From Deltaproteobacteria bacterium (GTDB lineage: Bacteria; Desulfobacterota; Desulfomonilia; Desulfomonilales; Desulfomonilaceae), in NCBI GenBank assembly GCA_016875095.1, contig VGSG01000009.1:20040-84039 (forward strand): a DNA stretch of 64,000 nt, given 5' to 3'. Shown here one piece after another: positions 50,624-59,510 of this stretch. Made by a program: the position numbers and the translations under genes. Position 1 is the first letter of the stretch. Each line of letters opens with the position of its first letter. The notes under the pieces are model-generated. The model was not told the origin of the DNA, did no database searches, and was given only the letters and a program-made list of their open reading frames with translations.

Positions 50624-51802
50624 ATGGTTCCCGACTGGCTCGTTTGGATTGCCGTGTGCATTGTTGCGGTGGTCGTGTTCGAAGTCTTTCGAGCCGGTCA
50701 GCTTTTGTTCCGAAACCTGCGAACAGAGCCCAAACTTGAGGCCGCAAACCCCACCCGGTCCGAAGGTCCTTACCCGCTGGTGTCAGTGATTATTCCCGCC
50801 AAAGATGAAGAGAGCTTTATCGAAAGATCGATACGGTCGGTTCTGGATTCCGATTACCCTAACCTTGAACTGATCGTGGTGAACGATCGCAGCAACGATC
50901 AGACAGGTCGGATCATATCCGATCTGAGTCGGACAGACCCTCGCGTGAAAGCGCTGCACATAAAAGAACTCCCCGACGGCTGGACAGGTAAGACCCACGC
51001 GCTCTTTCGAGGCGCGGAACCGGCTCGGGGAGACATCTTCCTCTTCACGGATGCGGACACAATTCTTCGGAGTGATGTGATTTCACTGGCTGTGAAGTAT
51101 TTCGCTAAGCATAAGTTGGACATGCTGGGCCTGCTTCCCGGTTTCATCGAGCGTGGCTTCAGCGAGAACGTGGTGTATGCGCACCTGGCGCTCGGACTGT
51201 CTTTTTTTTATCCCCTCACGGACGTGAACGATCCAGGGAAGAGCGCGGGACTTGCCTCAGGATCTTTCATCATGATCAGCCGTGACGCGTACCACACCAT
51301 AGGGACATGGGAACGGCTCAAGAACGAGATAACCGAGGATGTGGCTCTGGGCAAGTTGGTGAAAGCCCGGGGCTTGAGGCTCACCGTCGCCCGCGGCCCC
51401 GACCTGGTGAACACTCGGGGATTCGCCAGTGTTCCCGCCGTCTTTCGATTTTGGAAGCGAACATTCTATGGAGGCCTCGAGAAGAGCGTACGGAAGACGC
51501 TCAGGCTGGCGGTGAACTACACTACGCTTAATCTCCTGCCGATCTTTCTTGTCGGTTCCACGGTCGCTCTGTTCATGGGAGACAACAGGCCCTGTCTATG
51601 GCTTCTGCTTGTCCTCTCGGCATGTGGAATGGTTTTGGTTATCGCGGCCTATTCCTACTTCCTGCACAAAGAGCGTGCTCACTGGGCGTACGGCTTGACC
51701 GCTCCCCTAGGGATTGCGCTGAGCGCGTGGGTTGCGCTGGGAACTTTGCTTACGCTCCTCGGCAACGAGGGGATACGGTGGAGAGGCTCTACATACCGGT
51801 GA
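50624..51802 (+). CDS. HpnB-like family 2 glycosyltransferase
   Basis: A 392-residue inner-membrane GT2 enzyme. One N-terminal helix, then the GT-A domain: PLVSVIIPAKDEE, VVNDRSNDQTG, LPDGWTGKTHAL, LFTDADT (the metal-binding DxD) and NEITEDVALGKLV (acidic catalytic region). Three C-terminal helices follow. LPDGWTGK and the layout resemble hopene-associated HpnB proteins and carotenoid GTs. No hopanoid genes are nearby, so the acceptor is uncertain. ATG at 50624 is used; a GTG 13 codons earlier is possible. Confidence 0.85.
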   Translation: MVPDWLVWIAVCIVAVVVFEVFRAGQLLFRNLRTEPKLEAANPTRSEGPYPLVSVIIPAKDEESFIERSIRSVLDSDYPNLELIVVNDRSNDQTGRIISDLSRTDPRVKALHIKELPDGWTGKTHALFRGAEPARGDIFLFTDADTILRSDVISLAVKYFAKHKLDMLGLLPGFIERGFSENVVYAHLALGLSFFYPLTDVNDPGKSAGLASGSFIMISRDAYHTIGTWERLKNEITEDVALGKLVKARGLRLTVARGPDLVNTRGFASVPAVFRFWKRTFYGGLEKSVRKTLRLAVNYTTLNLLPIFLVGSTVALFMGDNRPCLWLLLVLSACGMVLVIAAYSYFLHKERAHWAYGLTAPLGIALSAWVALGTLLTLLGNEGIRWRGSTYR

Positions 51803-51967
51803 ACATGACATAATGGGGGGTAAGCGAGCAACCGCGGTTTCAGCACGGGCTCACAGGCTTTGTCCACGCTCCCGGAGCCGAGGAGAAAAGGATTGACCGT
51901 GGCTAAGCCTTCCTGGTATTATCAAACGACGCTCGATGGTAAGTTGCGGGCGAAAGGAGAAGGTTCG

Positions 51968-52753
51968 ATGGCGCATCAGAGAGGGGCCTGGATCGTCTGT
52001 ATCTCCTCTGCGCTGATCTTGGCAGTCACCGCCGCAGGCACGCCGGCTTTGGCGCAAGATTACAAGGTATTCCAGAGTGAAGAATACGGATTCAGCATAC
52101 AGTACCCCGGCGCATGGGTGAAGATCGACAAACCCAGGGGGAATTACTACAAGGTGTTCCAGTCCCCAGATCTGGTCGGAAAGGTTCGCGCGCGGATCAA
52201 CGTTGCAGCGCACCGTCCCGTCAAGGATTCTCTGGAAGTCTTTTTGAACGAGCTTCGGAATGCGATAAAGGATTTGCAGAAGAAGGCAGGCTCAAGAGAG
52301 AAAGAGCCGGTGCGCATCCTCGATGAAGGCGAATTCAAGAGTGACATTCCCGGTTCGTACTACTTTTTCATCCAGGCGTTGGAAGACAAGGAAAGCACCT
52401 GGATGGACGTGATAATTGTGTTCTTTAAGCACAAGGATACTCTGCTGCGGGTTTCGTGTTTGGCCCCGTCCGATAAGATCGAGGAATTTCACAAGACCTT
52501 TAATAATGTGCTCCTCTCGGTGAAATTCGACGTGGCAGGCAGGGAAGCGAGTCCATCTCCCGAGCCGGCTGTCCGTGTCACACCTGGACCGGGGACTACG
52601 ATGCCGGGGCCGGCAGCGAGAGAACCTGAGCGACCGACACAACTCCAACCTGCAGAGCCGACTCAGAGAGGCCCCGCGGCTCCTTCTCGGGGGCCAAGAG
52701 TCGGACCGACGAGACCGTCAACGGACAAACCTCCCACAGGGATAGTGGAGTAG
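51968..52753 (+). CDS. Secreted PsbP-like protein with proline-rich tail
   Basis: A 261-residue exported protein. Signal peptide ~1-29 (cleavage after PALA), then a PsbP/DUF1795-like alpha-beta domain (YGFSIQYPGAWVKID, SWMDV-type segment, LLRVSCLAPSDKIEEF) to ~residue 180. The last ~75 residues are Pro/Gly/Arg-rich and probably disordered. AAGGAG eight bases ahead fixes the start. Such proteins are usually periplasmic or lipid-associated with no catalytic role known. It lies between the glycosyltransferase and the glycerolipid enzyme. Confidence 0.75.
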   Translation: MAHQRGAWIVCISSALILAVTAAGTPALAQDYKVFQSEEYGFSIQYPGAWVKIDKPRGNYYKVFQSPDLVGKVRARINVAAHRPVKDSLEVFLNELRNAIKDLQKKAGSREKEPVRILDEGEFKSDIPGSYYFFIQALEDKESTWMDVIIVFFKHKDTLLRVSCLAPSDKIEEFHKTFNNVLLSVKFDVAGREASPSPEPAVRVTPGPGTTMPGPAAREPERPTQLQPAEPTQRGPAAPSRGPRVGPTRPSTDKPPTGIVE

Positions 52754-52934
52754 CGACCTTATCGCGGCGCGGGCTCCTCAGAGCTCGTAGCCGCACAACG
52801 GCGCTCATACGAGCCCGGCGTGCGGAACACAATCAAGACGTGCTGTTCTGAGCGGAGGGACTGAGAAGACTCTTCCGCTTGAGAGGGCGAACTCGTATCC
52901 CATTTGACAGAGTCGGATCCAAAAGAGCAAGTCA

Positions 52935-55316
52935 GTGAGTCTTCGGAGAGCCATAAAGCTGTTTGAGGCGCACGAGCCCTTCAGGCAGTTTAAGAAATCC
53001 ACAGTGATGCTCGAGCCTCCCAGGCTCGCCGCTGCATCGATCCGCGGGGATGCGCTCCACCTGGCCGAGACGATCGAACCTCGCAACGATCGGAGCGAAC
53101 TGCAGGAAGCCCTGTCAGCCCTCGATGTCGAATACGACGCCGAGAACTATCGACAAGTTTCGGCCATGCTCTTTTTCCTGGCCAGACATCTGTTTAGGGA
53201 TGCGTCGCGACCCGCCAACCCTCAGGTGAGACGGAGAATAGCCGAGTACCAAGGTTCGCGGTTCTTCTTTGTCACCCACGCCTCTTATTATGACTATCCA
53301 CTGGTCGCCTACTATTTGCACCGCTTGGGCTTGACTCCTCCGGTCATGCATGTGGCGGGGACCATGACCAGGGGATGGGTCTCCGGATGGGTGGCCGGTT
53401 TACGGTCCCTCCGAGTGCCCAAGACCCTTAACCCTCTGCAGCATCGGGCCTATTCTTGGTTCTGCGCGGCGCTTGCCGGCGCAAGAGAGACCCAGGTGGT
53501 TTTTGCCCGGACGAGTCGGTACACGGTCCGAGCACGGGATGGAATTCTCCGTGAGCCCTACGTGCCGCATTGCGTTATCGCGGCCGTAAAGGCCACAGGC
53601 CGAGCCTTGGTGGCGCCCGTGGCAATTTCATACTCGGCCATTCCCGAGGACAAATACCTCGCCGCCGCGTCGTTCTCGCCCCTGCTCTCAATGCTGCCGC
53701 GTCACTGGAGCTTCTTCCTGCCTGCTTTGATTGGTCTGAAGAATCCTGATAGGCTGATCAGAGGGATGGAGCGGGCCTTTGGCGACGTTAGCATCGACTT
53801 GGGGGAGCCCTTCGAGCTTAGGGACGACGAATCCCTGACCCAACAGCGCATATCGCACAGAGCCATTGAGGAGATTGCCCGAAACAAGCTCATTCATCCC
53901 AGCCATCTGGTCGCCAAGGCAGTTCAGGGATTGGAGCGGGCTGACATCAGGACACTCAGGCTAAGCGTTGAGCAGGAGATCGAGAAAACCCGCGAGTTCT
54001 TCAGGACCAGGTATCACAGAGAGCCGCCGTTTCACACCATCATCACTTCGGACTTACCCGAGGCTCTGTCACAAGGAGTCAAGACTCTGATTCGCCGAGG
54101 GGCCATCTCTCGCTCGCTCTTTCGGCGCACGCACTCGGCGCGGAACTTTTCGGTATTAAGGTTCTACAGTTACCAGGCCGACCGGCGGATCTATCCGCTC
54201 AGCGGACACAACACGCTCACGGTGATCAATGCGGGGATGTGGGGCTATACACTGGCGCTGCATATCGGCGCGAATCTTCTCAAGCGGCCGGATCTCGCCG
54301 AGCACTCTCTGGTCCTGTACGACTCTCGAGAAGAGCTGATCGAGAAACTGACCGTGGAAGCGAGACACCCCTGGCATTTCAAGGACAAGCCCCTTCCTCG
54401 ATCGGTGCGTCCTGAAGCGGATCTGCTTGCCGCCATCGGTGATACCTCCCTGGCGCTTGTGGTCACGCCAAGCAAATATTTCCACAGCATCATCCTCAAG
54501 ATAGTGGAACTGATGCCGGATGGCGCGGATGTGGTGATTGCCACGAAAGGCTTTATACCCGAGACAGGGTTGCTGCCGTACCAGACCGTGCAACACGAGA
54601 TGGAACGATTGGGCAAGCGACTACGGCTTTCAGTCCTTTCCGGCGCAAATCTCGCTCATGAGATCGTCACGGGCGGCGCGGGCGTGACCCAGATCGCTTG
54701 CGAAGAATTCGCCACCTTTGAAAGGCTGCGGGACCTCATCGAGACCCCTCTCTTTCGGGTCGTTTATTCCGACGACATTATCGGCGCCAGCATATCGGCT
54801 GCTTTGAAGAATGTGTACGCCATTGGATTCGGGCTCCTGGAAGGGTCGAAGATCGTGCCCGAGAATTTCCTCGCCACGTACGCTACCCTTGCCACGCGGG
54901 AGATCCGGCATTTCGGCATGCTCCTTGGCGCATCGCCGCAGACGTTCGACGCGGAGAGCCAGGTATGGATGGCCGACCTGCTTGCCACGTGCAGGGGCGG
55001 TCGGTCCGCGAATTTTGGACGTGACCTGGCGGGGATGGACGACAAGCACGGAAAATACCTGCCCGCACGCCTTCTCATGGAGCAGTATCGAAAGAAAAAG
55101 CTCGCCATCGAAGGCTTTGAAGCATCCCGCTTCGCTCACCGCATGGCCACCCAGCGCGGCTATCATCCGCCGATCCTTGGTGAAATCTACTCTATTCTTC
55201 ATGGAGGGGCCAAGGTGGAGGTGGATCGGTTCATCGAAAAATGCCTCGACGCCCTGACCCAGGACAGCGATTACGGGGCCACGCCGAGCATTCGATTACG
55301 ACCACGCCGACGATGA
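52935..55316 (+). CDS. Fused glycerol-3-phosphate acyltransferase / glycerol-3-phosphate dehydrogenase
   Basis: A 793-residue two-enzyme protein. The N-terminal half is PlsB/GPAT-like: the HX4D acyltransfer motif is His115...Asp120 in THASYYD, and VAPVAISYSAIPED matches the last conserved GPAT block. The C-terminal half (~425-775) is GpsA-like: VINAGMWGYTLALH (Rossmann loop with Asn for the first Gly), VVIATKGF, LSGANLAHEI, SAALKNVYAIGFG (catalytic Lys), and the late SANFGRDL. It could make glycerol-3-phosphate from DHAP and acylate it directly. Start GTG with weak ribosome site; Met25 region is an alternative. Proximity to the bilayer is inferred. Confidence 0.82.
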   Translation: MSLRRAIKLFEAHEPFRQFKKSTVMLEPPRLAAASIRGDALHLAETIEPRNDRSELQEALSALDVEYDAENYRQVSAMLFFLARHLFRDASRPANPQVRRRIAEYQGSRFFFVTHASYYDYPLVAYYLHRLGLTPPVMHVAGTMTRGWVSGWVAGLRSLRVPKTLNPLQHRAYSWFCAALAGARETQVVFARTSRYTVRARDGILREPYVPHCVIAAVKATGRALVAPVAISYSAIPEDKYLAAASFSPLLSMLPRHWSFFLPALIGLKNPDRLIRGMERAFGDVSIDLGEPFELRDDESLTQQRISHRAIEEIARNKLIHPSHLVAKAVQGLERADIRTLRLSVEQEIEKTREFFRTRYHREPPFHTIITSDLPEALSQGVKTLIRRGAISRSLFRRTHSARNFSVLRFYSYQADRRIYPLSGHNTLTVINAGMWGYTLALHIGANLLKRPDLAEHSLVLYDSREELIEKLTVEARHPWHFKDKPLPRSVRPEADLLAAIGDTSLALVVTPSKYFHSIILKIVELMPDGADVVIATKGFIPETGLLPYQTVQHEMERLGKRLRLSVLSGANLAHEIVTGGAGVTQIACEEFATFERLRDLIETPLFRVVYSDDIIGASISAALKNVYAIGFGLLEGSKIVPENFLATYATLATREIRHFGMLLGASPQTFDAESQVWMADLLATCRGGRSANFGRDLAGMDDKHGKYLPARLLMEQYRKKKLAIEGFEASRFAHRMATQRGYHPPILGEIYSILHGGAKVEVDRFIEKCLDALTQDSDYGATPSIRLRPRRR

Positions 55317-55385
55317 AGAACCACAGAGGGGGCGGCGAGTCCAACGGAGAGGAGACCTCCGTCCGGACCGAAGGGTGATTTGGTG

Positions 55386-56381
55386 ATGAACGATCAGAAC
55401 GCCGGCGCCGATCATATCAAGGTCAAGGACCTGCGAGCAGGTGATACGGTTGAGCAATATTTTCAGCTCAGGGCCAAGTCCCTACGTAAGACGCGCTCCG
55501 GCGCCGAGTATCTGGACCTGGTCCTCGGAGACGCGAGCGGAGCGATCTCCGGAAAAGTCTGGGCTGAGGCTATGCGAAAGTGGGGTCAGGATTTTGAACC
55601 GGGTGACTTCGTAAAGGTTGTCGCGCGTGTGGAAACGTTCAGGGACGTGAGCCAGCTCGTGGTGGAGAAGATCCGCCGTGCGCAAGAATCCGAGGCGACG
55701 GACCTGAGCAGACTCGTGCGAACCAGCTCTCGTGATCCCGGCGAGCTTTTCATGGAATTGAAGCTTCTGGCGTCCCAGCTCAATTCGCCTGACCTCGCGG
55801 ATTTGGTCCAAGAGATCCTGGACTCCAACGAAGACGCCTTTCGAACCTCTCCAGCGGCCCGCATGATCCATCATGCGTATAAGGGGGGATTAGTTGAGCA
55901 CACGCTCAGCCTAACTCGGAAGGTTGAGGCGGTGCTCCCCCTGGTGGAAAAAGTGAACCGGGATCTTGCGATAGCCGGCGCAATATTGCACGATATCGGA
56001 AAGATAAGGGAGCTTGACCCATCCGGCCGTGGACGCACCCCGGAAGGGAAGCTCATCGGCCACCTCATCCTTGGAGTGGCGCTGGTGCGAGAAGCCGCGA
56101 TGAAGAAGGGGCTCGAGAGCCGGCCGTGGCTCAAGGAGTTGGAACATATCCTGGTGTCTCACCATGGCGAATCGGTTTTCGGATCGCCCGTCCGGCCGCT
56201 GACCCGAGAGGCTCTGGTTGTCCACTTCATGGACAATCTTGACTCGAAGCTGAAGATCATGGAAGAAGCCTTGGAGTCGGTAGACCCCGACGGCTTTTCG
56301 GCTTACAATAAATGGCTGGAGGGAAGGGCCTACGCTGGCTCCCAGTCCTTCCAGGAGGAGGAAGACGATGCCCGAACTTGA
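55386..56381 (+). CDS. YhaM-like 3'-5' exoribonuclease (OB fold + HD domain)
   Basis: A 331-residue cytoplasmic protein. An N-terminal OB fold (~10-95: DTVEQYFQLRAKS, GEISGKVWAEA-like segment) precedes an HD hydrolase domain (~155-300) whose metal ligands are seen in HHAYKGGLVEHTLSL, GAILHDIGKI and VSHHGE. The layout is that of YhaM/CBF1 3'-5' exonucleases. The start is one of TTG/GTG/ATG in a row; ATG is used. The stop overlaps the prfB start by 14 bases, so the two are translationally coupled. Confidence 0.87.
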   Translation: MNDQNAGADHIKVKDLRAGDTVEQYFQLRAKSLRKTRSGAEYLDLVLGDASGAISGKVWAEAMRKWGQDFEPGDFVKVVARVETFRDVSQLVVEKIRRAQESEATDLSRLVRTSSRDPGELFMELKLLASQLNSPDLADLVQEILDSNEDAFRTSPAARMIHHAYKGGLVEHTLSLTRKVEAVLPLVEKVNRDLAIAGAILHDIGKIRELDPSGRGRTPEGKLIGHLILGVALVREAAMKKGLESRPWLKELEHILVSHHGESVFGSPVRPLTREALVVHFMDNLDSKLKIMEEALESVDPDGFSAYNKWLEGRAYAGSQSFQEEEDDART

Positions 56382-57484
56382 AGAAAGACTAGCGGCAATG
56401 CGCCAAAAATCGACGGAACTCAGAGGTTATCTTTGACCTTGAAGCCAAGATGTCCCGCCTGACCGAACTGCAAAAGACTCAGGAAGACTCCCAGTTTTGG
56501 AACGATCCGGAAGCTGCAAAGGCCGTGCTCAAAGAGCAGAAGCGGATCTCTACCATGGTCGAGAACTACGAGGGCCTCAACAGGGAACTCGATGACACCG
56601 CGGTACTTCTGGAACTGGCTTTGGAAGAAGGGGACCGATCCGTCCTGAAGGAAGTGGAACAGAAGCTGGGTGACATTGAACGACACCTGGAAGGATTGGA
56701 GATACAGCGACTTTTTGCCCAGCCCGAGGATGTGGCGGACGCGATCGTCGAAATCCATGCCGGCGCGGGAGGCACCGAGGCCCAGGATTGGGCCCAGATG
56801 CTTCTTCGAATGTACCTCCGCTGGGCAGAGCGTGAGGGGTACCAGACCCAGGTCTTGGACACTCTTGACGGCGAAGAGGCTGGGCTGAAGTCGGTGACGT
56901 TTTCAGTGGACGGGGAATACGCTTACGGGCGCCTCAGAGCGGAAGTCGGTATCCATCGGCTTGTGCGCATCTCGCCGTTCGATGCCAATGCCAGGCGACA
57001 TACTTCGTTTGCCGCGGTCTTCGTTTATCCCAGCGTGAGCGATGACGTGGAAATAGAGATAAATGACGCAGACCTGAGAATCGACACGTACCGTTCGTCC
57101 GGGGCGGGGGGCCAGCACGTCAACAAGACCGATTCCGCGGTGAGGATAACGCACCTTCCCACAGGGATCGTGGTCCAGTGCCAGAATGAACGGTCCCAAC
57201 ACAAGAACAGAGCTATGGCCATGAAGATCCTGCGGTCGCGACTGTATGACCTGGAGCTGGAGAAGAAGCGCGAAGAAAAGGATCGTTTGCACAAACAGAA
57301 GAAGGAAATAGCCTGGGGATCTCAGATCCGCTCGTACGTTTTGCAGCCGTATCAGATGGTGAAGGATCACCGCACCAACTACGAGATCGGCAACGTCAAC
57401 GCGGTGCTCGACGGCGACATCAGCGCATTCATCCAGGAGTTGCTTGCGCAGCAGGCTCGTGAGAGCCGAGATCGGGCCGTCTGA
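56368..57484 (+). CDS. prfB: Peptide chain release factor 2, with programmed +1 frameshift
   Basis: RF2, which releases finished peptides at UGA and UAA. A short first frame begins MPELEERLAAMR and stops at UGA after 22 codons; the ribosome slips +1 at CUU-UGA to continue as DLEAKMSRL, giving 371 residues. Main-frame motifs: SPF in RISPFDANAR (stop-codon recognition) and GGQ in GAGGQHVNKT (peptidyl-tRNA hydrolysis). Frameshift autoregulation is standard for prfB: low RF2 raises frameshifting and restores RF2. Gene finders that ignore the shift would start at 56450. Confidence 0.96.
56422..56437 (+). promoter_or_regulatory. prfB programmed frameshift site
   Basis: AGAGG (internal Shine-Dalgarno-like) is followed by TTAT and then the slippery CTT TGA C. 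This is the canonical arrangement: the UGA stop in the 0 frame is at 56434-56436 and reading resumes at 56435. Confidence 0.95.
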
Positions 57485-57509
57485 GGTCATGGGCGATGTC
57501 CTGATTTTT

Positions 57510-57539
57510 TTGTGCCGCATTGCCTCGAAATGTTATAAT
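57510..57539 (+). promoter_or_regulatory. Sigma-70-type promoter of signalling module B
   Basis: TTGTGC, an 18-base spacer and a perfect TATAAT (57534-57539), about 205 bases ahead of the PP2C gene. The spacer 57485-57751 holds no other recognisable feature. Confidence 0.55.
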
Positions 57540-57751
57540 AATAACCTATGGATGTGCTGAACTCGGCCTCTGGTGTGGGTTCAGCAACGTTGTCCGCCGA
57601 CAGATGCGCCGAGACAAACGCGGGACCGCCGGTGCGAGAGGCGTCCCGTCTGTCGGGCGCTTGAAACCGCCGTCGGAGGCGCGGCAAAGAGACGAGCGGC
57701 TCCGTCAGCGGGCCATGGGTTGGAGCGTGTCCGGACTTCTGGGGTAATCTG

Positions 57752-58540
57752 TTGATTGTCGATGCTTACACCATAACCGATGTGGGTCTGAGGCGCGAGC
57801 TCAATGAGGATGCCGTCTATCTGGACCCGGACCGTGAGCTGATCATGGTGCTGGACGGAATGGGGGGTCACCAGGCCGGCGAGGTGGCTTCGCAGATTGC
57901 GATGGAGACCATGGCTTCGTTCTACACGCAACACGCGCACCAACCCGTGAGATCAACCGAAATGTTCGAAGCCTATGACGAATGCTTTACCTATCACACG
58001 AATCTCCTTCGCCAGGCTGCCTTGGCGGCCAATCGAGCCGTGCTACTCAAATCCCTCGAAAAGAATGAGCGACTGGGCATGGGCAGCACGGTCGCGGGCA
58101 TTGCTATTCACGGATACACCGTGTCCGCGATCAATGTGGGTGATAGCAGGCTATACCTGATCAGAAACGGAAGTATCGAGCAGATCTCTAGAGACCACAC
58201 TCTCGCAGAGGATCAGTTCGAGCGAGGAATTCTGACCCGTGAAGAGCTCCGTGACTCGCAGCTCAAGCATATCCTCTCGTCGGTACTGGGTGTGGACGAA
58301 GAGCTCCGGGTGCACATGGAAGAACTCTTTGTGCTTCCGGGCGACATTGTGCTGCTATGCACGGACGGGCTGTGTGGAGTGCTGGAGGACGCGGAAATGC
58401 TGGGAATAATTCAGCAGTCTCCGGTCGGCCCTGAGACGCTCACTCGCCTCATTGACGAGGTCAATGCCAGAGGCGGACCGGACAACGCAACCGCCGCGCT
58501 TGCGGTCTTTAGCCGCGACTCTCAACGCGACGAGGAGTAG
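57752..58540 (+). CDS. PP2C-family serine/threonine protein phosphatase
   Basis: A 262-residue PPM phosphatase: NEDAVYL, VLDGMGGHQAGEVAS (metal Asp), NVGDSRLYLIRNG, LCTDGLCGVL and GGPDNATAAL occur in the usual order and all metal-binding Asp residues are present. It removes phosphate from Ser/Thr. TTG start with GGGG ahead. The next gene encodes an FHA protein, a phosphothreonine reader, and the operon ends with the TPR-CHAT protease. No Ser/Thr kinase is in the window, so the counterpart kinase must be elsewhere. Confidence 0.93.
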   Translation: MIVDAYTITDVGLRRELNEDAVYLDPDRELIMVLDGMGGHQAGEVASQIAMETMASFYTQHAHQPVRSTEMFEAYDECFTYHTNLLRQAALAANRAVLLKSLEKNERLGMGSTVAGIAIHGYTVSAINVGDSRLYLIRNGSIEQISRDHTLAEDQFERGILTREELRDSQLKHILSSVLGVDEELRVHMEELFVLPGDIVLLCTDGLCGVLEDAEMLGIIQQSPVGPETLTRLIDEVNARGGPDNATAALAVFSRDSQRDEE

Positions 58541-58627
58541 GACAAAGGTTCACCGCACGGCAAGTGGCGGTTTTCCGACTGATTCTAGGCGCTTCATCGA
58601 TTGATCCTTGGCGCACGGAGGGCTCCC

Positions 58628-59395
58628 ATGTTCAAGTTGATCATGAGGTTTCAGGATATTACGGTCAAGGAATACACCTTCGAAAGCGTTCCTGTGAAGA
58701 TCGGGAGACGCGATGATAACGACGTGGTGATCGACAATATGGCGGTTTCCGGACATCACGCGAGCGTAGAGAAGGAAGAGCCTAACTACTACGTCGTGGT
58801 GGACCAGGGTTCGCTGAACGGGACTTTCATCAATGAAAAGAAGATAGAACGGGCCCGCATTTATGATGGGGATTTCATCATCATAGGGAAGCACTCCCTG
58901 AAATTCGAAGATCTCAGACCTAAAGGTCAACGACCGTTGCGCATACCGGGAGACGAACTTGACCGTCCTGCAGGAGGGTATCGTGATACGGTCATCCTCG
59001 ACACAAAAGCGCAACAAGAACTGCTCGCGAAGCACGCGGCCGAAAGAGGCGTCTCTTTGGATGGGCCTCGAGAAAAGCCCAAGAAGGTCGAGCTGTTCGG
59101 ATCACTCACCATCCTGTCGGGGGGGACTCCCCAGATTATCGACCTGGAAAAGCGCCTCACGGTTCTGGGCAAATCCGATGACGCGGACGTGAAGTGCAGC
59201 GGCCTCCTGGTCGGCAAGACCGCGGCCCTCATCAACAAGAGGCCCAACGGCTACTTCCTCGCGTATGCGGAAGGCATGAAGAAGCCGGAAGTAAACGGTG
59301 AGGCCGTGACAACGCAGCTTCAACTTCATGATGGTGACCAGATCACCGTGGGCAATACCCGCATGACCTTCCACTTGCGGGAGGAGATCTCTTAG
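58628..59395 (+). CDS. Double FHA-domain protein
   Basis: A 255-residue cytoplasmic protein. The first FHA domain (~15-90) has the full phosphothreonine-binding signature: VKIGRRDDNDVVID, VSGHHASV and SLNGTFIN. A second, degenerate FHA domain (~170-250) keeps the fold (VLGKSDDADV, VNGEAV, GDQITVG) but has lost the Arg/Ser/His set, so it probably binds something else or nothing. The linker is charged. It could tether a phosphorylated partner to the module. GGAGGG seven bases ahead of the start. Confidence 0.9.
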   Translation: MFKLIMRFQDITVKEYTFESVPVKIGRRDDNDVVIDNMAVSGHHASVEKEEPNYYVVVDQGSLNGTFINEKKIERARIYDGDFIIIGKHSLKFEDLRPKGQRPLRIPGDELDRPAGGYRDTVILDTKAQQELLAKHAAERGVSLDGPREKPKKVELFGSLTILSGGTPQIIDLEKRLTVLGKSDDADVKCSGLLVGKTAALINKRPNGYFLAYAEGMKKPEVNGEAVTTQLQLHDGDQITVGNTRMTFHLREEIS

Positions 59396-59510
59396 CGGCG
59401 ATTTCAGGACAATTCACAAGAGTTAAATAGCAAAGCCATCGGGTTAGTCCGTTTGGCTAAGCCGGGTTCCTCTCGCGGGATGTGGGGCCTGCGAGAAGGG
59501 GGAATGAGAG

